A stretch of DNA of 64,000 nt from Dyadobacter frigoris (GTDB lineage: Bacteria > Bacteroidota > Bacteroidia > Cytophagales > Spirosomataceae). Location of the stretch: NCBI RefSeq assembly GCF_005280585.1, contig NZ_SZVO01000015.1, positions 62,001 through 126,000 on the forward strand, given 5' to 3'. How positions within the stretch are numbered: position 1 is the first letter of the stretch; every line of letters starts with the position of its first letter. Below are positions 43,779 through 53,484 of the stretch, piece by piece. A program made the translations under genes and the position numbers. The notes under the pieces were generated by a model. It had not been told where the DNA came from, searched no databases, and was given only the letters and a program-made list of their open reading frames with translations.

Positions 43779-43814
43779 CAAAAACCTCACCGGGTAAATT
43801 CGGTGGGGTTTTTG
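43779..43814 (+). terminator. Terminator of the GMC dehydrogenase operon
   Basis: CAAAAACCTCACCG pairs with CGGTGGGGTTTTTG (one mismatch) around an 8-base loop, 28 bases after the stop. Confidence 0.88.
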
Positions 43815-43913
43815 CTTTTGTTAACAATAGCCTTTTTTGATAAAAAACTTGTAGTACATTGTAAGTTCGTCATAAAAAGATGAACACGTTTGTAAATCCT
43901 AACCCACTTTACA

Positions 43914-45107
43914 TTGAAAGACTTTTCCTTACCAGCCATTCCTCAACGAGTTTCTTCTGTTGATGCGTACCGGGGCTTTGTAATGCTGCTCATGATGGGC
44001 GAAGTTTTAAGCTTCAACAAAGTTTCGGAAGCCTTACCCGGCAGCGCATTTTGGGCTTTTCTTCACTATCAGCAAAGCCATGTTTCCTGGGTAGGATGTT
44101 CTTTACACGATTTAATTCAACCTTCTTTTTCATTCCTGGTAGGCGTTGCACTTCCCTACTCTATGGCTAGCAGAGCCAGTAAACAGCAAAGCACAGGCAT
44201 GATGTGGTTTCATACATTCAGACGCTCGCTGATCTTAATTTTGCTTGGTATTTTTCTACGATCTATGCACAGGGAACAAACCAATTTTACTTTTGAAGAT
44301 ACACTGACTCAAATCGGTCTTGGTTATCCTATTCTTTTTGCTTTGGGTTTCCGTTCCGAACGAGTGCAATGGACTGCTTTGGCATTTATACTTTTGGGTT
44401 ACGGAATATTTTTTGCAGTATATCCATTACCAGGTCCTTATTTTGACTGGGCTGAAACAGGCTCAACTGCCGACTGGGAACATAATCTAACTGGTTTTGC
44501 CGCGCATTGGAATAAAAATACAAATGCAGCCTGGGCATTCGACAGGTGGTTTATGAATATTTTTCCGAGAGAAAGTCTATTCCATTTTAACGGTGGCGGG
44601 TATAGTACACTTAGTTTTATACCAACGCTGGGAACAATGACTTTGGGATTAATTGCCGGAAAATGGCTAAAAAACGCCGAGTCTTCATCCTGGCTTGTAA
44701 AACGTTTTGTGATAACAGCCGCTATCCTTTTTGTGATTGGTATTACTTTAAATCTGACAGGAATTAATCCAATAGTAAAACGTATCTGGACGCCGGCCTG
44801 GACATTATTCAGTGGCGGGTGGTGTTTTCTTCTTTTAGCAGGATTTTATTTTATTGTTGATATAAAAGAAAACAAATCCTTGTTTTTGCCACTGATCGTA
44901 ATCGGAATAAATTCCATCGCTGCCTATATTTTTGCTCATACCATCAATGATTTTATTGACCAGTCCTTCCGGATCAATATCAGTCAGCATTACGATTTGA
45001 TATTTGGAGAGGCTTACCGCACGCTTGTCAGTGGTAGTATTATTTTGCTGGTGGAGTTCTGGATTTTGTACTGGATGTATAAGAAGAAATTGTTTATCAA
45101 GATTTAA
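43914..45107 (+). CDS. DUF5009-type membrane acyltransferase (HGSNAT-like)
   Basis: 397 residues from a TTG start with about ten hydrophobic helices. The N-terminus QRVSSVDAYRGFVMLLMM and the following LIQPSFSFLVGVALPYSM are the hallmark of the heparan-alpha-glucosaminide acetyltransferase-like group (DUF5009/DUF1624). Such proteins transfer acyl groups across the membrane to sugars. Location next to the sugar-type GMC dehydrogenase may be meaningful, but they are not in one operon because of the terminator. Confidence 0.78.
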   Translation: MKDFSLPAIPQRVSSVDAYRGFVMLLMMGEVLSFNKVSEALPGSAFWAFLHYQQSHVSWVGCSLHDLIQPSFSFLVGVALPYSMASRASKQQSTGMMWFHTFRRSLILILLGIFLRSMHREQTNFTFEDTLTQIGLGYPILFALGFRSERVQWTALAFILLGYGIFFAVYPLPGPYFDWAETGSTADWEHNLTGFAAHWNKNTNAAWAFDRWFMNIFPRESLFHFNGGGYSTLSFIPTLGTMTLGLIAGKWLKNAESSSWLVKRFVITAAILFVIGITLNLTGINPIVKRIWTPAWTLFSGGWCFLLLAGFYFIVDIKENKSLFLPLIVIGINSIAAYIFAHTINDFIDQSFRINISQHYDLIFGEAYRTLVSGSIILLVEFWILYWMYKKKLFIKI

Positions 45108-45131
45108 TTTTACTCAACACAATTTTTATTG

Positions 45132-45164
45132 ATCCGCCGGCCGAATAAAATCGTACCGGCGGAT
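45132..45164. terminator. Shared terminator between convergent genes
   Basis: ATCCGCCGG (45132) and CCGGCGGAT (45156) form a perfect 9-bp stem. AT-rich tracts flank both sides, and the TonB receptor stop starts two bases away. Confidence 0.75.
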
Positions 45165-45165
45165 T

Positions 45166-47583
45166 TTATATTTTAAGCCCAACAGTTAAATAAGCCGTTC
45201 TTCCGTCACTTGGAATGATACCCGGGCCCGGGAATCCTAATGCTCTTCTGGTAAAGTATTTTTCGTTTAAAACATTGTTAACGCTCAGACTGAAATTAAC
45301 ATTTTTCAATTGGTAATTGGCCGTCCAGTCGACAAGTTTATAAGCCGGAATTTCTCCAACCAAACCATCCGCCGTATGTGACGAATTGTACGCATCCGTA
45401 AATTGCTGGCTCGTATATGCCATTTGAAGTGTTGTTCCAAAACGATTTTTTCGGTAGGTAATTCCGCCGCGTGTGATCATTTTCGGAGCGAATTCAACCT
45501 GGCGACCAACAATCAAAGTATTTAGCAATGGATTAATCGCTTTGGTGTAAGCCGCATCCGTATAAGCTACACTGGCAAATAATGACAAATCTCCGGTAGA
45601 TTCCGGTTTACCGGTCAGTCTAAAAAAATTAATTTCACCAAAAGCTTCCACGCCGCGACTTCTGGAACGGCCCACATTGGTACGGTAACGAATTACTTCC
45701 AAACCGTCATCACTGGCAATTCTGATAATCCCGATACGATTATTGTAATCCAGATAATAAGCACTTAAATCAAAATTCAGCCAGTTTTTATATTGACCTC
45801 TGAAACCAAGATCCGCATTAAATCCGGTCACATCTTTCAGATTTGGGTCAACCTGAAAATTAGGTGTACGAACCTGAATATCAGAATAGTTAACCGGACT
45901 GTAATTTTGTGAAATGTTGAAATAAATTTCTGATTTTGGAGTGATCGCATGATTAACACCAATACCAAACAAAGGAAACGAACGGGTTTTCTTTTCTCTC
46001 CCCTGGACAATTTCATTGGTAACAGAAGAAACACTGTAACCTCTGGAATTTGTATTGATATATTCCATTCTGAAACCGGGTGTGACACTCCATTTTTCAT
46101 TCAGCCAGATCACATTTTCAACAAAAAACGCGGCGTTGTGAGAAGGAAAAGTATAATCAAATTCATCCACTTTATCAGGTGTCGGGAAATTAAAATTAGC
46201 ATCTTTTCCTTCAAAACCTGAACCTTGTTTTTTCTGTGTATGCCCCTGGAAATAACGTGCACCTGCCAGAAATGAGGATACTTTACCTGCTATCTTGTAA
46301 CGATGCAAAAACCGGAATTCTGAACCCCAGTTGTTGTAATGGTCGTAAGAAAGCTGACGTCGCGCAGTTGTATCTGTCTTGTCACGCAATGGATTTATGA
46401 TATTTCCAATGGAACCGCGTTGTGCGATCAAACCATAAGTTCTCAGATTTATTTTTGTTTTTTCGCCAAGCTGATAATCCACATGCACAGCAGGAATATT
46501 CCATTTTGCTTTAAACCAGTTACCGTTCCGATAACTCGCTCTTGGATTTTCCGCGAATTCGGCGTCGGTCAAACCACCCGGTTGTTTCATCAGATAATCC
46601 ATCATGGTAATTTCTCCGCCGATTTTGAGCTTTGACGTAAGATCCCAGGTTACGGCTGCATAACCGGTGTTCAAATTAAAATTGGTATTATTCCGCCAGC
46701 CGTTGCCTTGTTTGTGCTGATAAAAACCATAATAATTTAATTTCCCAACCTGTCCGCCGATGGCGTTGAAAGAATTAAAAAGTCCATAGGCACCAACGGT
46801 TTGGCGAGTATCCAATTCAATCTTTTTATCCGGATTTCCCTTTTTAAACTGAAAATTAAGTAATCCTCCAAACTGGGTTCCGTATTGCAAAGAAGCCGCG
46901 CCGCGTACAATTTCTATCCTGCTAATTGCCTCAGTTGGCGGCGTGTAATAGCTTTCAGGATAACCAATTGGATCGGCAGAAATATCGTAACCATTTTGGC
47001 GGGAATTGAATTCAGTGGTGCGGTTTGGGTTTAAACCACGGGTTGCTACACCAAGCTGAATACCATAAGAATCGTTTTCAACAATATTAACACCCGGAAC
47101 TTTCGCATAAATCTGTCGCGCATTGTTTGTCGCCAAATTGGCATTAACACCATCCAGAACGATTACTTCATTTTTCTTTCCGGCATAAATCGCCATATTC
47201 TCAACATCTGCAAGTCGCCTTAATCCATTGACATCATTTTTTTTATCTTTTACATCAACCGTATTAAGTTGGCGGATTAAGGGTTTCAATGTAAAATTCA
47301 AAGTCATTTCTTTTGAAATCTTCACGGCTTCTGTAAGCGTTGCAAATCCAACTGCTGAAATTTCAAAAGTGTATTTTCCTGGTTTTACTGAAAAAGTGTA
47401 AATACCTGAAGAATCCGCAACCGTGCCGATTTCCAGACTTTTTATTTGAATCTGAGCGTTTGGAATACCTACGCCGTCAGAAGAAGAAACTTTTCCTGAA
47501 ACCGTTATATTTTGAGCTGAGAGCGTAATATTAACAGCAAAAAGGAACGTGGCAAGTAATAAAATAAATGATTTTTTTAACAC
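45166..47583 (-). CDS. TonB-dependent receptor, FecA-like, with carboxypeptidase-regulatory-like domain
   Basis: About 805 residues from GTG 47583, which gives a clean signal peptide (LKKSFILLLATFLFAVNITLSAQ); a TTG at 47610 is the alternative. Residues ~25-115 form a CarboxypepD_reg-like domain (ITVSGKVSSSDGVGIPNAQI). A plug domain follows with ISRIEIVRGAASLQYGTQFGG, then a 22-strand-type barrel. The plug resembles FecA-type siderophore receptors. Last gene of the imelysin cassette, so it likely imports a ferric complex. Confidence 0.9.
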   Translation of the reverse strand: MLKKSFILLLATFLFAVNITLSAQNITVSGKVSSSDGVGIPNAQIQIKSLEIGTVADSSGIYTFSVKPGKYTFEISAVGFATLTEAVKISKEMTLNFTLKPLIRQLNTVDVKDKKNDVNGLRRLADVENMAIYAGKKNEVIVLDGVNANLATNNARQIYAKVPGVNIVENDSYGIQLGVATRGLNPNRTTEFNSRQNGYDISADPIGYPESYYTPPTEAISRIEIVRGAASLQYGTQFGGLLNFQFKKGNPDKKIELDTRQTVGAYGLFNSFNAIGGQVGKLNYYGFYQHKQGNGWRNNTNFNLNTGYAAVTWDLTSKLKIGGEITMMDYLMKQPGGLTDAEFAENPRASYRNGNWFKAKWNIPAVHVDYQLGEKTKINLRTYGLIAQRGSIGNIINPLRDKTDTTARRQLSYDHYNNWGSEFRFLHRYKIAGKVSSFLAGARYFQGHTQKKQGSGFEGKDANFNFPTPDKVDEFDYTFPSHNAAFFVENVIWLNEKWSVTPGFRMEYINTNSRGYSVSSVTNEIVQGREKKTRSFPLFGIGVNHAITPKSEIYFNISQNYSPVNYSDIQVRTPNFQVDPNLKDVTGFNADLGFRGQYKNWLNFDLSAYYLDYNNRIGIIRIASDDGLEVIRYRTNVGRSRSRGVEAFGEINFFRLTGKPESTGDLSLFASVAYTDAAYTKAINPLLNTLIVGRQVEFAPKMITRGGITYRKNRFGTTLQMAYTSQQFTDAYNSSHTADGLVGEIPAYKLVDWTANYQLKNVNFSLSVNNVLNEKYFTRRALGFPGPGIIPSDGRTAYLTVGLKI

Positions 47584-47628
47584 TTTTCTCTTGATAAAAT
47601 ATATAATCAAAATTGAATAATTTTGTGA

Positions 47629-48969
47629 TTATTGCTTCCAGTCCGTAATCCAGGTTTTCGGAGCAAAACTATCCTTTTCTTTTGTTAAATCGACGTCTGG
47701 ATTGATCAGCAAATTACTTTCATGGCCATTTACTGACGCATAACAAACCGCCCGGATTTCTGTATCACCAACACCTGAATCCAGATAATACTGATGCAGC
47801 ATATGTGCAAATTGCAGAATCATATCCGGCTGAAAACTGCATTGTCTAGCCTGAATTCTGGTCAAATATTTGTTTGGTCTTACCGTAAATTGTTTGCCAG
47901 TCCCTTTAACCTTTACCTCATATTCAAGCGAAGCATTTTTTTCCATCAGCATAATATTCCAGGAAAACCGAAATCCTTGTTCATGCCAAAGTACATTTCC
48001 CCCATACAACCGGCTGCGAAAAGGCATGATAAGCTGAAAGCAAAAAAACAGGAATGAAAATGCCAAGGTTTTGTAATAACTGACATTCGGGGCTGGAATG
48101 GCTATTGAAAGTTGTTTCCATCTTCCAAATAAAAAATCCAGTACTTTCTGATGCAATTTTGCCGGAAAGAAAATGAGCGCTGTAAAAATCATCATCCACG
48201 GAAACATACCGATGTAAAATAAAAAATGCGTCAGCAAATGAAAGATTACTATCACGGCATACATATAAATTCTCGTCCTTTTGAAACTCAAAAAAAATGG
48301 GGCGCTCAGATCAAAAAACAATGCAAACCAGCTAAGTGAAAAAGCTACCCAGGTTTCCGTTAACAAAGACCCGATCACTGGAAAATTTTGATTGGCCGAT
48401 AACCAGATACGGAGCGGTTGTGCTTCAAAAAGCCAGTCATAACGAAGTTTGGCAATACCTCCAAAAAAATAAACGATACCAACCTGAACACGTAAAACCC
48501 AGATCATCCAATAAGGAATTTTATCCAAACGGCTGGATTTAATAATATAATTATCCAGAGAATATGAACCGTTCATCGGTAGCAAACACATCAACAGAGC
48601 CAATAAACTTACCTGATAATAATGGTTGAGATACACACTTTTATCCAGCAGTTCAACATACGTAAAAACCAGAAAAAAAGCGATTATCGAAAACCGGTAA
48701 AACAGCCCGAAAGTGATCAGCAGCGAGAGCGCAACAAGTGCATAAAAAACCCAATGCATATAAGGATCCGGCAGCGGACGCACCCACTCAAATCCATAGA
48801 AGGAAAAAAAGAACTGCGGCGTAACATAAAAATCCGTAACCCACCCCTTCCAAATAAACCTTACCTCCGAAACAAAAAGCAGCAGCCCGAAAACAATCCG
48901 AAAGAAAGCAAGCGACTCACTCCCGGCAAATTCCTTCCCTTTCCGAATTGTTTTATTAACTAAACTCAT
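47629..48969 (-). CDS. HTTM-domain membrane protein (vitamin K carboxylase-like)
   Basis: 446 residues. The N-terminal ESLAFFRIVFGLLLFVSEVR, VYLNHYYQVSLLALLMCLLP, VGIVYFFGGIAKLRYDW and SAPFFLSFKRTRIY belong to the HTTM (horizontally transferred transmembrane) family related to vitamin K-dependent gamma-carboxylase. It has at least six membrane helices and a soluble C-terminal part (residues ~320-446). It sits between the second imelysin and the TonB receptor, within the cassette; it may modify or help a cassette protein, which is inference. Confidence 0.85.
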   Translation of the reverse strand: MSLVNKTIRKGKEFAGSESLAFFRIVFGLLLFVSEVRFIWKGWVTDFYVTPQFFFSFYGFEWVRPLPDPYMHWVFYALVALSLLITFGLFYRFSIIAFFLVFTYVELLDKSVYLNHYYQVSLLALLMCLLPMNGSYSLDNYIIKSSRLDKIPYWMIWVLRVQVGIVYFFGGIAKLRYDWLFEAQPLRIWLSANQNFPVIGSLLTETWVAFSLSWFALFFDLSAPFFLSFKRTRIYMYAVIVIFHLLTHFLFYIGMFPWMMIFTALIFFPAKLHQKVLDFLFGRWKQLSIAIPAPNVSYYKTLAFSFLFFCFQLIMPFRSRLYGGNVLWHEQGFRFSWNIMLMEKNASLEYEVKVKGTGKQFTVRPNKYLTRIQARQCSFQPDMILQFAHMLHQYYLDSGVGDTEIRAVCYASVNGHESNLLINPDVDLTKEKDSFAPKTWITDWKQ

Positions 48970-48996
48970 TAACCCTTAACCATTAATAATTAACAA

Positions 48997-50118
48997 TTAA
49001 TCGCCGTCATTATCACTAAAAGTCAGCAATACACCTAGGTTATTGATCATATCCACCTCCATCATCACCTGTAATCTTTTTACTTCGTCATAGGCAGCAC
49101 TCACGGCGGCTTGCTGCGTAGTTAAGCCAGTACCAAGAGGAACCGTTATCAGATCAAGTTTTGCTTTCACAACCGCAAACTGATCTTTTATCCTTTTGCT
49201 CAATAAAACATCTCCGGATTTCGCACCTGCTGCGTCCAGAATATCATCAATTCCGGATCCATCACTCCCATTCAAACTTTTTCCGGTAAAAGCATTTTCC
49301 AATGATTGCAATTCTGCTTTCATCAAAGTTAAAGAAGCCTTACTAAATTTTGCATCAACAAGATCCGGCTGCGGTGTCCCGTTCGTTCTTTTTCCAAGAG
49401 GCGCGCCAATGCGTTCATCTTTGATCGTATAAATCAGGTCGATCATTTTGTTGGAAAGAATACCAAGGGACGAATTGATATCATTTCCATCCGCAGCGAT
49501 AAATGTTTTTACATAATTTCCACCATCCGCTTTCCATTTTGTAGCAACAGTAGCCGCCTGATTTTGCAGATTTAAAGCAAGTGCTTTCAAATAAGCAATT
49601 CTTTGCGCGCCATTCGCGCCTGTATATCCACCAATTACAGCAGTATTTCCACTTGCACTGAAAAGCATGTATTCAATGGCTGGAATTCCTTTCAAAGTTG
49701 CACCCAGACTTTCGATGTAAGCATTATCTATCGTCGTAGCCGTTTGCGTAATTGCCTTTTCAATTCCGGTATAATTTGTCGTTGTAAAATAAATTCCTGA
49801 CGATAGAAAATCATTTTCAATTGGCCCCTGGGTAAATAAAGAAGCCGTTTTCCAGGCAGTCGCCGTTCCGATCCACGCTGTTTGAAGGGCTGTTAATTTG
49901 GTTTCGTTTTTTGTGTCGGCAGCATAATCACTCGCCGCTTTTGCCAGACTTTGCGAACTGGTTGAAAATGCTTCAAAAGATGGAACAATGACATTGTTTC
50001 CAAGATTGGTAAGCATCGCCACACGATCTGAGGTAGAAGATGGATCGGGACTATCCTTAGAAGAACATGCTACGATTATAGCCGCTGCAAACAGGAAATA
50101 AAATATTTTCTTAAACAT
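48997..50118 (-). CDS. Imelysin-family lipoprotein, second copy, lacking the motif His
   Basis: 373 residues with lipobox IIVAC (Cys18). The helical imelysin/peptidase M75-like fold is recognisable from AWIGTATAWKTASLFTQGPI and KGIPAIEYMLFSASGN. At the place of the imelysin GxHxxE motif it has GIPAIE (144-149): the His is replaced by Pro, so metal binding is probably changed. Lies 15 bases before the di-heme oxidoreductase gene end and 27 bases before HTTM, so it belongs to the operon. Confidence 0.85.
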   Translation of the reverse strand: MFKKIFYFLFAAAIIVACSSKDSPDPSSTSDRVAMLTNLGNNVIVPSFEAFSTSSQSLAKAASDYAADTKNETKLTALQTAWIGTATAWKTASLFTQGPIENDFLSSGIYFTTTNYTGIEKAITQTATTIDNAYIESLGATLKGIPAIEYMLFSASGNTAVIGGYTGANGAQRIAYLKALALNLQNQAATVATKWKADGGNYVKTFIAADGNDINSSLGILSNKMIDLIYTIKDERIGAPLGKRTNGTPQPDLVDAKFSKASLTLMKAELQSLENAFTGKSLNGSDGSGIDDILDAAGAKSGDVLLSKRIKDQFAVVKAKLDLITVPLGTGLTTQQAAVSAAYDEVKRLQVMMEVDMINNLGVLLTFSDNDGD

Positions 50119-50133
50119 ATTCTTTGGGTCTTA

Positions 50134-51552
50134 CTATAAAGAATCAATAAATTTTAACACGGCATCACGGTCAGATTTCGCGAATTTCATAAAAGCTTGT
50201 TTAGACTTTTCCGCTTCTCCGCCATGCCACAAAATCGCTTCTTCTGCATTCCTGGCCCGTCCGTCGTGCAGGTAATTCGTATGTTTGTTAACCGTTTTTA
50301 CAAGGCCAATTCCCCAAAGAGGAGATGTGCGCCATTCCGTCCCGGTTGCTTCATAATCAGGCCGGTTATCAGCAAGGCCGTCACCCAGGTCATGCAGCAG
50401 CAAATCGGTATAAGGCCGGATCGTTTGTGCCGAAAGGTAAGTCGGAGAATCAGATTTCCCGGTAGTCATTTTTGGAATATGGCAGCCACTACAATTTGCT
50501 TTGATAAAAAGTGCTTTTCCACTTATAACCTGCTGATCAGTCAGACTTCTTCTGCCGGGAACGGCCAGCGCTTTGATATAAAATACAACATCCTGAAATA
50601 TATTATCCTCAACTTCTGGTGAACCACCATTTGGCAAACTACCATATTTTGCTTTTTGTGCAGTCGTCAAACCTTCCGTGATAAATAAGGTGGATGTTAT
50701 TCCTAAATCACCGTTAAAAGCAGAAGCCGTTTGTTGTTCAACCGTCGACTGATTGGCTTTCCATCCGAAACGTCCCATTACTTTTTTCCGGGTTTTATAA
50801 TCCCAGACATAGTTGGGTCGGCCAGAAATCCCGTCTCCGTTTGCATCATTGGGATCTGCGAAAGACTGAATGGTAGCTTCTGTAACCGCTTCCAGATGAC
50901 CAACACCTGACATTTGTGTCGAAATCCTTGGTGAAACCAAAGTACCCGTCATCGGTCCGTATTTCAGATTTGAAAAAATATAAGTTGGTTTTCTTAAAGA
51001 ATAGGCAGTTCCGTCGGGATATGTACCAGGGATTTCCTGATACGTTACAGAAACGTCCCCTTCTGCTTCCACACCGATAATTGCTCTGGGATTAAATTGT
51101 TCACCATAATTCGGATCAAAAAGCGGCTCACCATGTTCTCCTTTTCCCGGAATTGACAAACGGAAAAGTAAGGATTGCGTTATGGTTTGATCAGCATTTA
51201 GCGGTGCTCCTTTTCCATCCTGAAAATGACAGGCAGAACAGGAAGTTGCATTAAAAAGCGGTCCCAGCCCGTCTCTTGCAGATGTTGAGGACGGGGCCGT
51301 TACCCAGTTATTTCTGTTGAAAGAATTTCCGATCACGAATTGATCAACTTCATCCGAAGTAAGGCTGATCAGGGAATTACCAAAAGCATTGGCTGTCTGG
51401 TCAAAAACAGTACCTTCCTTACCACCCGAGTATGCTTCATCCACGTCTGTTTCGACTTCGGATTCTACTTTGGGAGAACTGCATTGGCTAAAAACGACAA
51501 GACTCAATATCCATAATGAATGGAAAACTAAGTTTTTGAGTGTTGCACTCAC
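50134..51552 (-). CDS. Di-heme oxidoreductase (putative thiol oxidoreductase) lipoprotein
   Basis: 472 residues from a GTG start. Type II signal with VFSQC (Cys24). Two c-type heme sites are visible: CSACH (105-109) and CSGCH (354-358). This is the DHOR/'putative thiol oxidoreductase' family that accompanies imelysins. Probable role: electron transfer to periplasmic iron or to a partner; the exact reaction is not established. Confidence 0.88.
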   Translation of the reverse strand: MSATLKNLVFHSLWILSLVVFSQCSSPKVESEVETDVDEAYSGGKEGTVFDQTANAFGNSLISLTSDEVDQFVIGNSFNRNNWVTAPSSTSARDGLGPLFNATSCSACHFQDGKGAPLNADQTITQSLLFRLSIPGKGEHGEPLFDPNYGEQFNPRAIIGVEAEGDVSVTYQEIPGTYPDGTAYSLRKPTYIFSNLKYGPMTGTLVSPRISTQMSGVGHLEAVTEATIQSFADPNDANGDGISGRPNYVWDYKTRKKVMGRFGWKANQSTVEQQTASAFNGDLGITSTLFITEGLTTAQKAKYGSLPNGGSPEVEDNIFQDVVFYIKALAVPGRRSLTDQQVISGKALFIKANCSGCHIPKMTTGKSDSPTYLSAQTIRPYTDLLLHDLGDGLADNRPDYEATGTEWRTSPLWGIGLVKTVNKHTNYLHDGRARNAEEAILWHGGEAEKSKQAFMKFAKSDRDAVLKFIDSL

Positions 51553-51594
51553 TTTAATAACAATTGTTCATGGTGGCGAAATTGAAGAAATTAT

Positions 51595-52761
51595 TTAATT
51601 ACTTTCCGGAATTGTCAAACTGATTCCGATAGCCTGGGCAGCCACCGACAATTGATCCGCCTGTGTTCGCAAAGCGGTAATAGCTGCTTTAAATGAATCC
51701 GGACTTGTCGTAACGGATTGATCAACAGGTGCAGGAATTGCATTGATTGCCGCTACTGATGCATCCAGCTTCGCGATCATCGTTGTATTCACAGAAGCGT
51801 TTTTTGCCAAAACCAGATCATTTAATCCCGGTCCATCAAGAACTGTCCCGTCTGTTTTGGTATATTTTCCCAGATAAACATTATAAATACCTGTCTCATC
51901 ATAAATAAAATCGTTTTTTGTATTATCAGAAAAACAAGAATGCTCGTCTTCCTGATCTTTTGAAGCAAGCAAAACCGTCATACGTTCTCCTGAAAGTTCG
52001 CCTTTGGTCAGTTTTCCCATTCCGTTAAAAATGTTGATCAACGACTGCTCAACATTAGCCGCAGCTGTAAAATCCTTACGGTAAGCACCGGTAGTTTCCC
52101 ATTGTGCACTCACAGATTGCAGATCTTTAACCAATAAATCTGTTACGATTTTAAGATACTGACCTCTTCTAACCTGATTACTTGCACTCCCGCCAGTAAC
52201 ATAATCCGTGTACGGACGTTTTCCTGGACTGTCTTTGTATAAGTCCTGCCCCCATAGTAAAAATTCTATCGCATGGTAGCCAACTTTCACATCCGTTTCG
52301 CCGTTTTTCTCATTATCCGATAAAAGGACAGCTTCTGTAATTGTCGGATATGCAGTCAAATTGTTAATAACACCCGCCTTTGCATCGTCAACGACATAGT
52401 CAATATAAGCTTCGTCCAACGGCCAGGCGTTAATTAAACCTTCATAATTATCAGCAGCTGCATCGATCGGGCCATCATAAAAACGGAATGTTTCGGTTTG
52501 CAAATAAGGAACCCGGCTATTTAGCCATGCCGTTTTACAATCTTCTAATCCTTTTCCCGTTGGCGCTGCGAGGAATGCATTTACCTGTGTTTGTAATATT
52601 TTTGCAGTGGTAATTGCATCAGTATAGTTTGCAAGAACAAGACTTGCATAATTTTCAACAACCTGCTGGCGTAATGGATCAACACTGTTTACATCATCAT
52701 CAGACGAATCACATCCTGAAATCAATGCTAACATTATTACCGGAAGAATAAATTTTTTCAT
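51595..52761 (-). CDS. Imelysin-family lipoprotein (IrpA/insulin-cleaving-protease-like)
   Basis: 388 residues with lipobox LISGC (Cys17). The imelysin GxHxxE motif is intact: GYHAIEFLLWGQD with His163 and Glu166. Other conserved pieces are VPYLQTETFRFYDGPID and NAWPLDEAYIDYVVDD. These proteins bind iron or heme in the periplasm or at the surface and are usually iron-regulated. It is the first gene of the cassette and follows a -7 promoter box. Confidence 0.92.
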   Translation of the reverse strand: MKKFILPVIMLALISGCDSSDDDVNSVDPLRQQVVENYASLVLANYTDAITTAKILQTQVNAFLAAPTGKGLEDCKTAWLNSRVPYLQTETFRFYDGPIDAAADNYEGLINAWPLDEAYIDYVVDDAKAGVINNLTAYPTITEAVLLSDNEKNGETDVKVGYHAIEFLLWGQDLYKDSPGKRPYTDYVTGGSASNQVRRGQYLKIVTDLLVKDLQSVSAQWETTGAYRKDFTAAANVEQSLINIFNGMGKLTKGELSGERMTVLLASKDQEDEHSCFSDNTKNDFIYDETGIYNVYLGKYTKTDGTVLDGPGLNDLVLAKNASVNTTMIAKLDASVAAINAIPAPVDQSVTTSPDSFKAAITALRTQADQLSVAAQAIGISLTIPESN

Positions 52762-52798
52762 GCGTATCTTTCTTTGGTGGACATTATGGCTTCATTCG

Positions 52799-52806
52799 CA
52801 AAGGTA
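52799..52806 (-). promoter_or_regulatory. Candidate -7 box for the imelysin cassette (TACCTTTG)
   Basis: On the minus strand TACCTTTG matches TAnnTTTG and ends 37 bases before the imelysin ATG. No Fur-type palindrome is obvious beside it. Confidence 0.55.
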
Positions 52807-52911
52807 AACATTAAAGTTATTTAGACTTGTTATAATTAAAATTTAATCGGATTTTAATCAGGCTTTTAACTATGATTGTTGTCATGATTGTACACAGAAA
52901 ATGAACTTTGT

Positions 52912-52919
52912 TATCTTTG
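52912..52919 (+). promoter_or_regulatory. Candidate promoter of the VOC gene (TATCTTTG)
   Basis: TATCTTTG matches the -7 consensus and a TTG at 52888-52890 lies 21 bases upstream, giving one of the few two-part promoters in the window. It ends 23 bases before the ATG at 52943. Confidence 0.6.
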
Positions 52920-52942
52920 GCTAAATAATTAATACTTATCAA

Positions 52943-53332
52943 ATGCTGAATCTAAAAGGAATACACCATATCGCGATCATCGCTTCCGACTACGAAAAGT
53001 CGAAGAGCTTTTATACAGAAGTCTTAGGATTTACTATTGACCGTGAAGTTAACCGCGCGGAAAGACAGTCCTTTAAACTGGATCTGTCTTTAAATGGTCA
53101 ATATTGTATCGAATTATTTTCATTCCCCGAACCACCAAAACGACCGTCACGACCGGAAGCGACTGGCTTGCGCCATCTGGCATTTCAGGTTGAAAATATT
53201 GAAGAAGCCATTGAAGAACTTGTAAAAAAAGATGTGCATCCGGAACCAATAAGGATTGATGAATTTACCGGCAAAAAATTTACTTTTTTTGCTGATCCTG
53301 ATGATCTGCCGATAGAACTCTACGAAGTATAA
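52943..53332 (+). CDS. gloA2: VOC-family protein, YaeR/GloA2-like
   Basis: 129 residues forming two beta-alpha-beta-beta-beta units: LKGIHHIAIIASDYEKSKSF, VLGFTIDRE, CIELFSFPEPPKRPSRPEATG, LRHLAFQVENIEEAI, KFTFFADPDDLPIELYEV. The metal ligands His (HHIA), Glu (IELF), His (LRHLAF) and Glu (IELYE) are all present. It is the YaeR/GloA2 type; glyoxalase activity is unproven for this group. Ends with a strong terminator. Confidence 0.88.
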   Translation: MLNLKGIHHIAIIASDYEKSKSFYTEVLGFTIDREVNRAERQSFKLDLSLNGQYCIELFSFPEPPKRPSRPEATGLRHLAFQVENIEEAIEELVKKDVHPEPIRIDEFTGKKFTFFADPDDLPIELYEV

Positions 53333-53350
53333 CATTCCAATTTTTGCAAG

Positions 53351-53395
53351 AAAAGCCCTGAAATGTAAACGCGATTTACATTTCAGGGCTTTTTG
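53351..53395 (+). terminator. Strong rho-independent terminator
   Basis: A perfect 19-bp stem (53351-53369 with 53375-53393) around a short loop (CGCGA), followed by T residues. Confidence 0.95.
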
Positions 53396-53484
53396 ATTTT
53401 CGGGTAACTGTGACCTGAAAACGCTAACCGCGTCTATTGTTCAGAAAACAATAATCACGCTTTTCAACAAAACACTATACACAC

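Noticed and set aside
50197..50622. Open frame antisense to the di-heme oxidoreductase (141 codons)
   Set aside because: Overlaps the whole second half of a clear gene; no signal peptide or motif.
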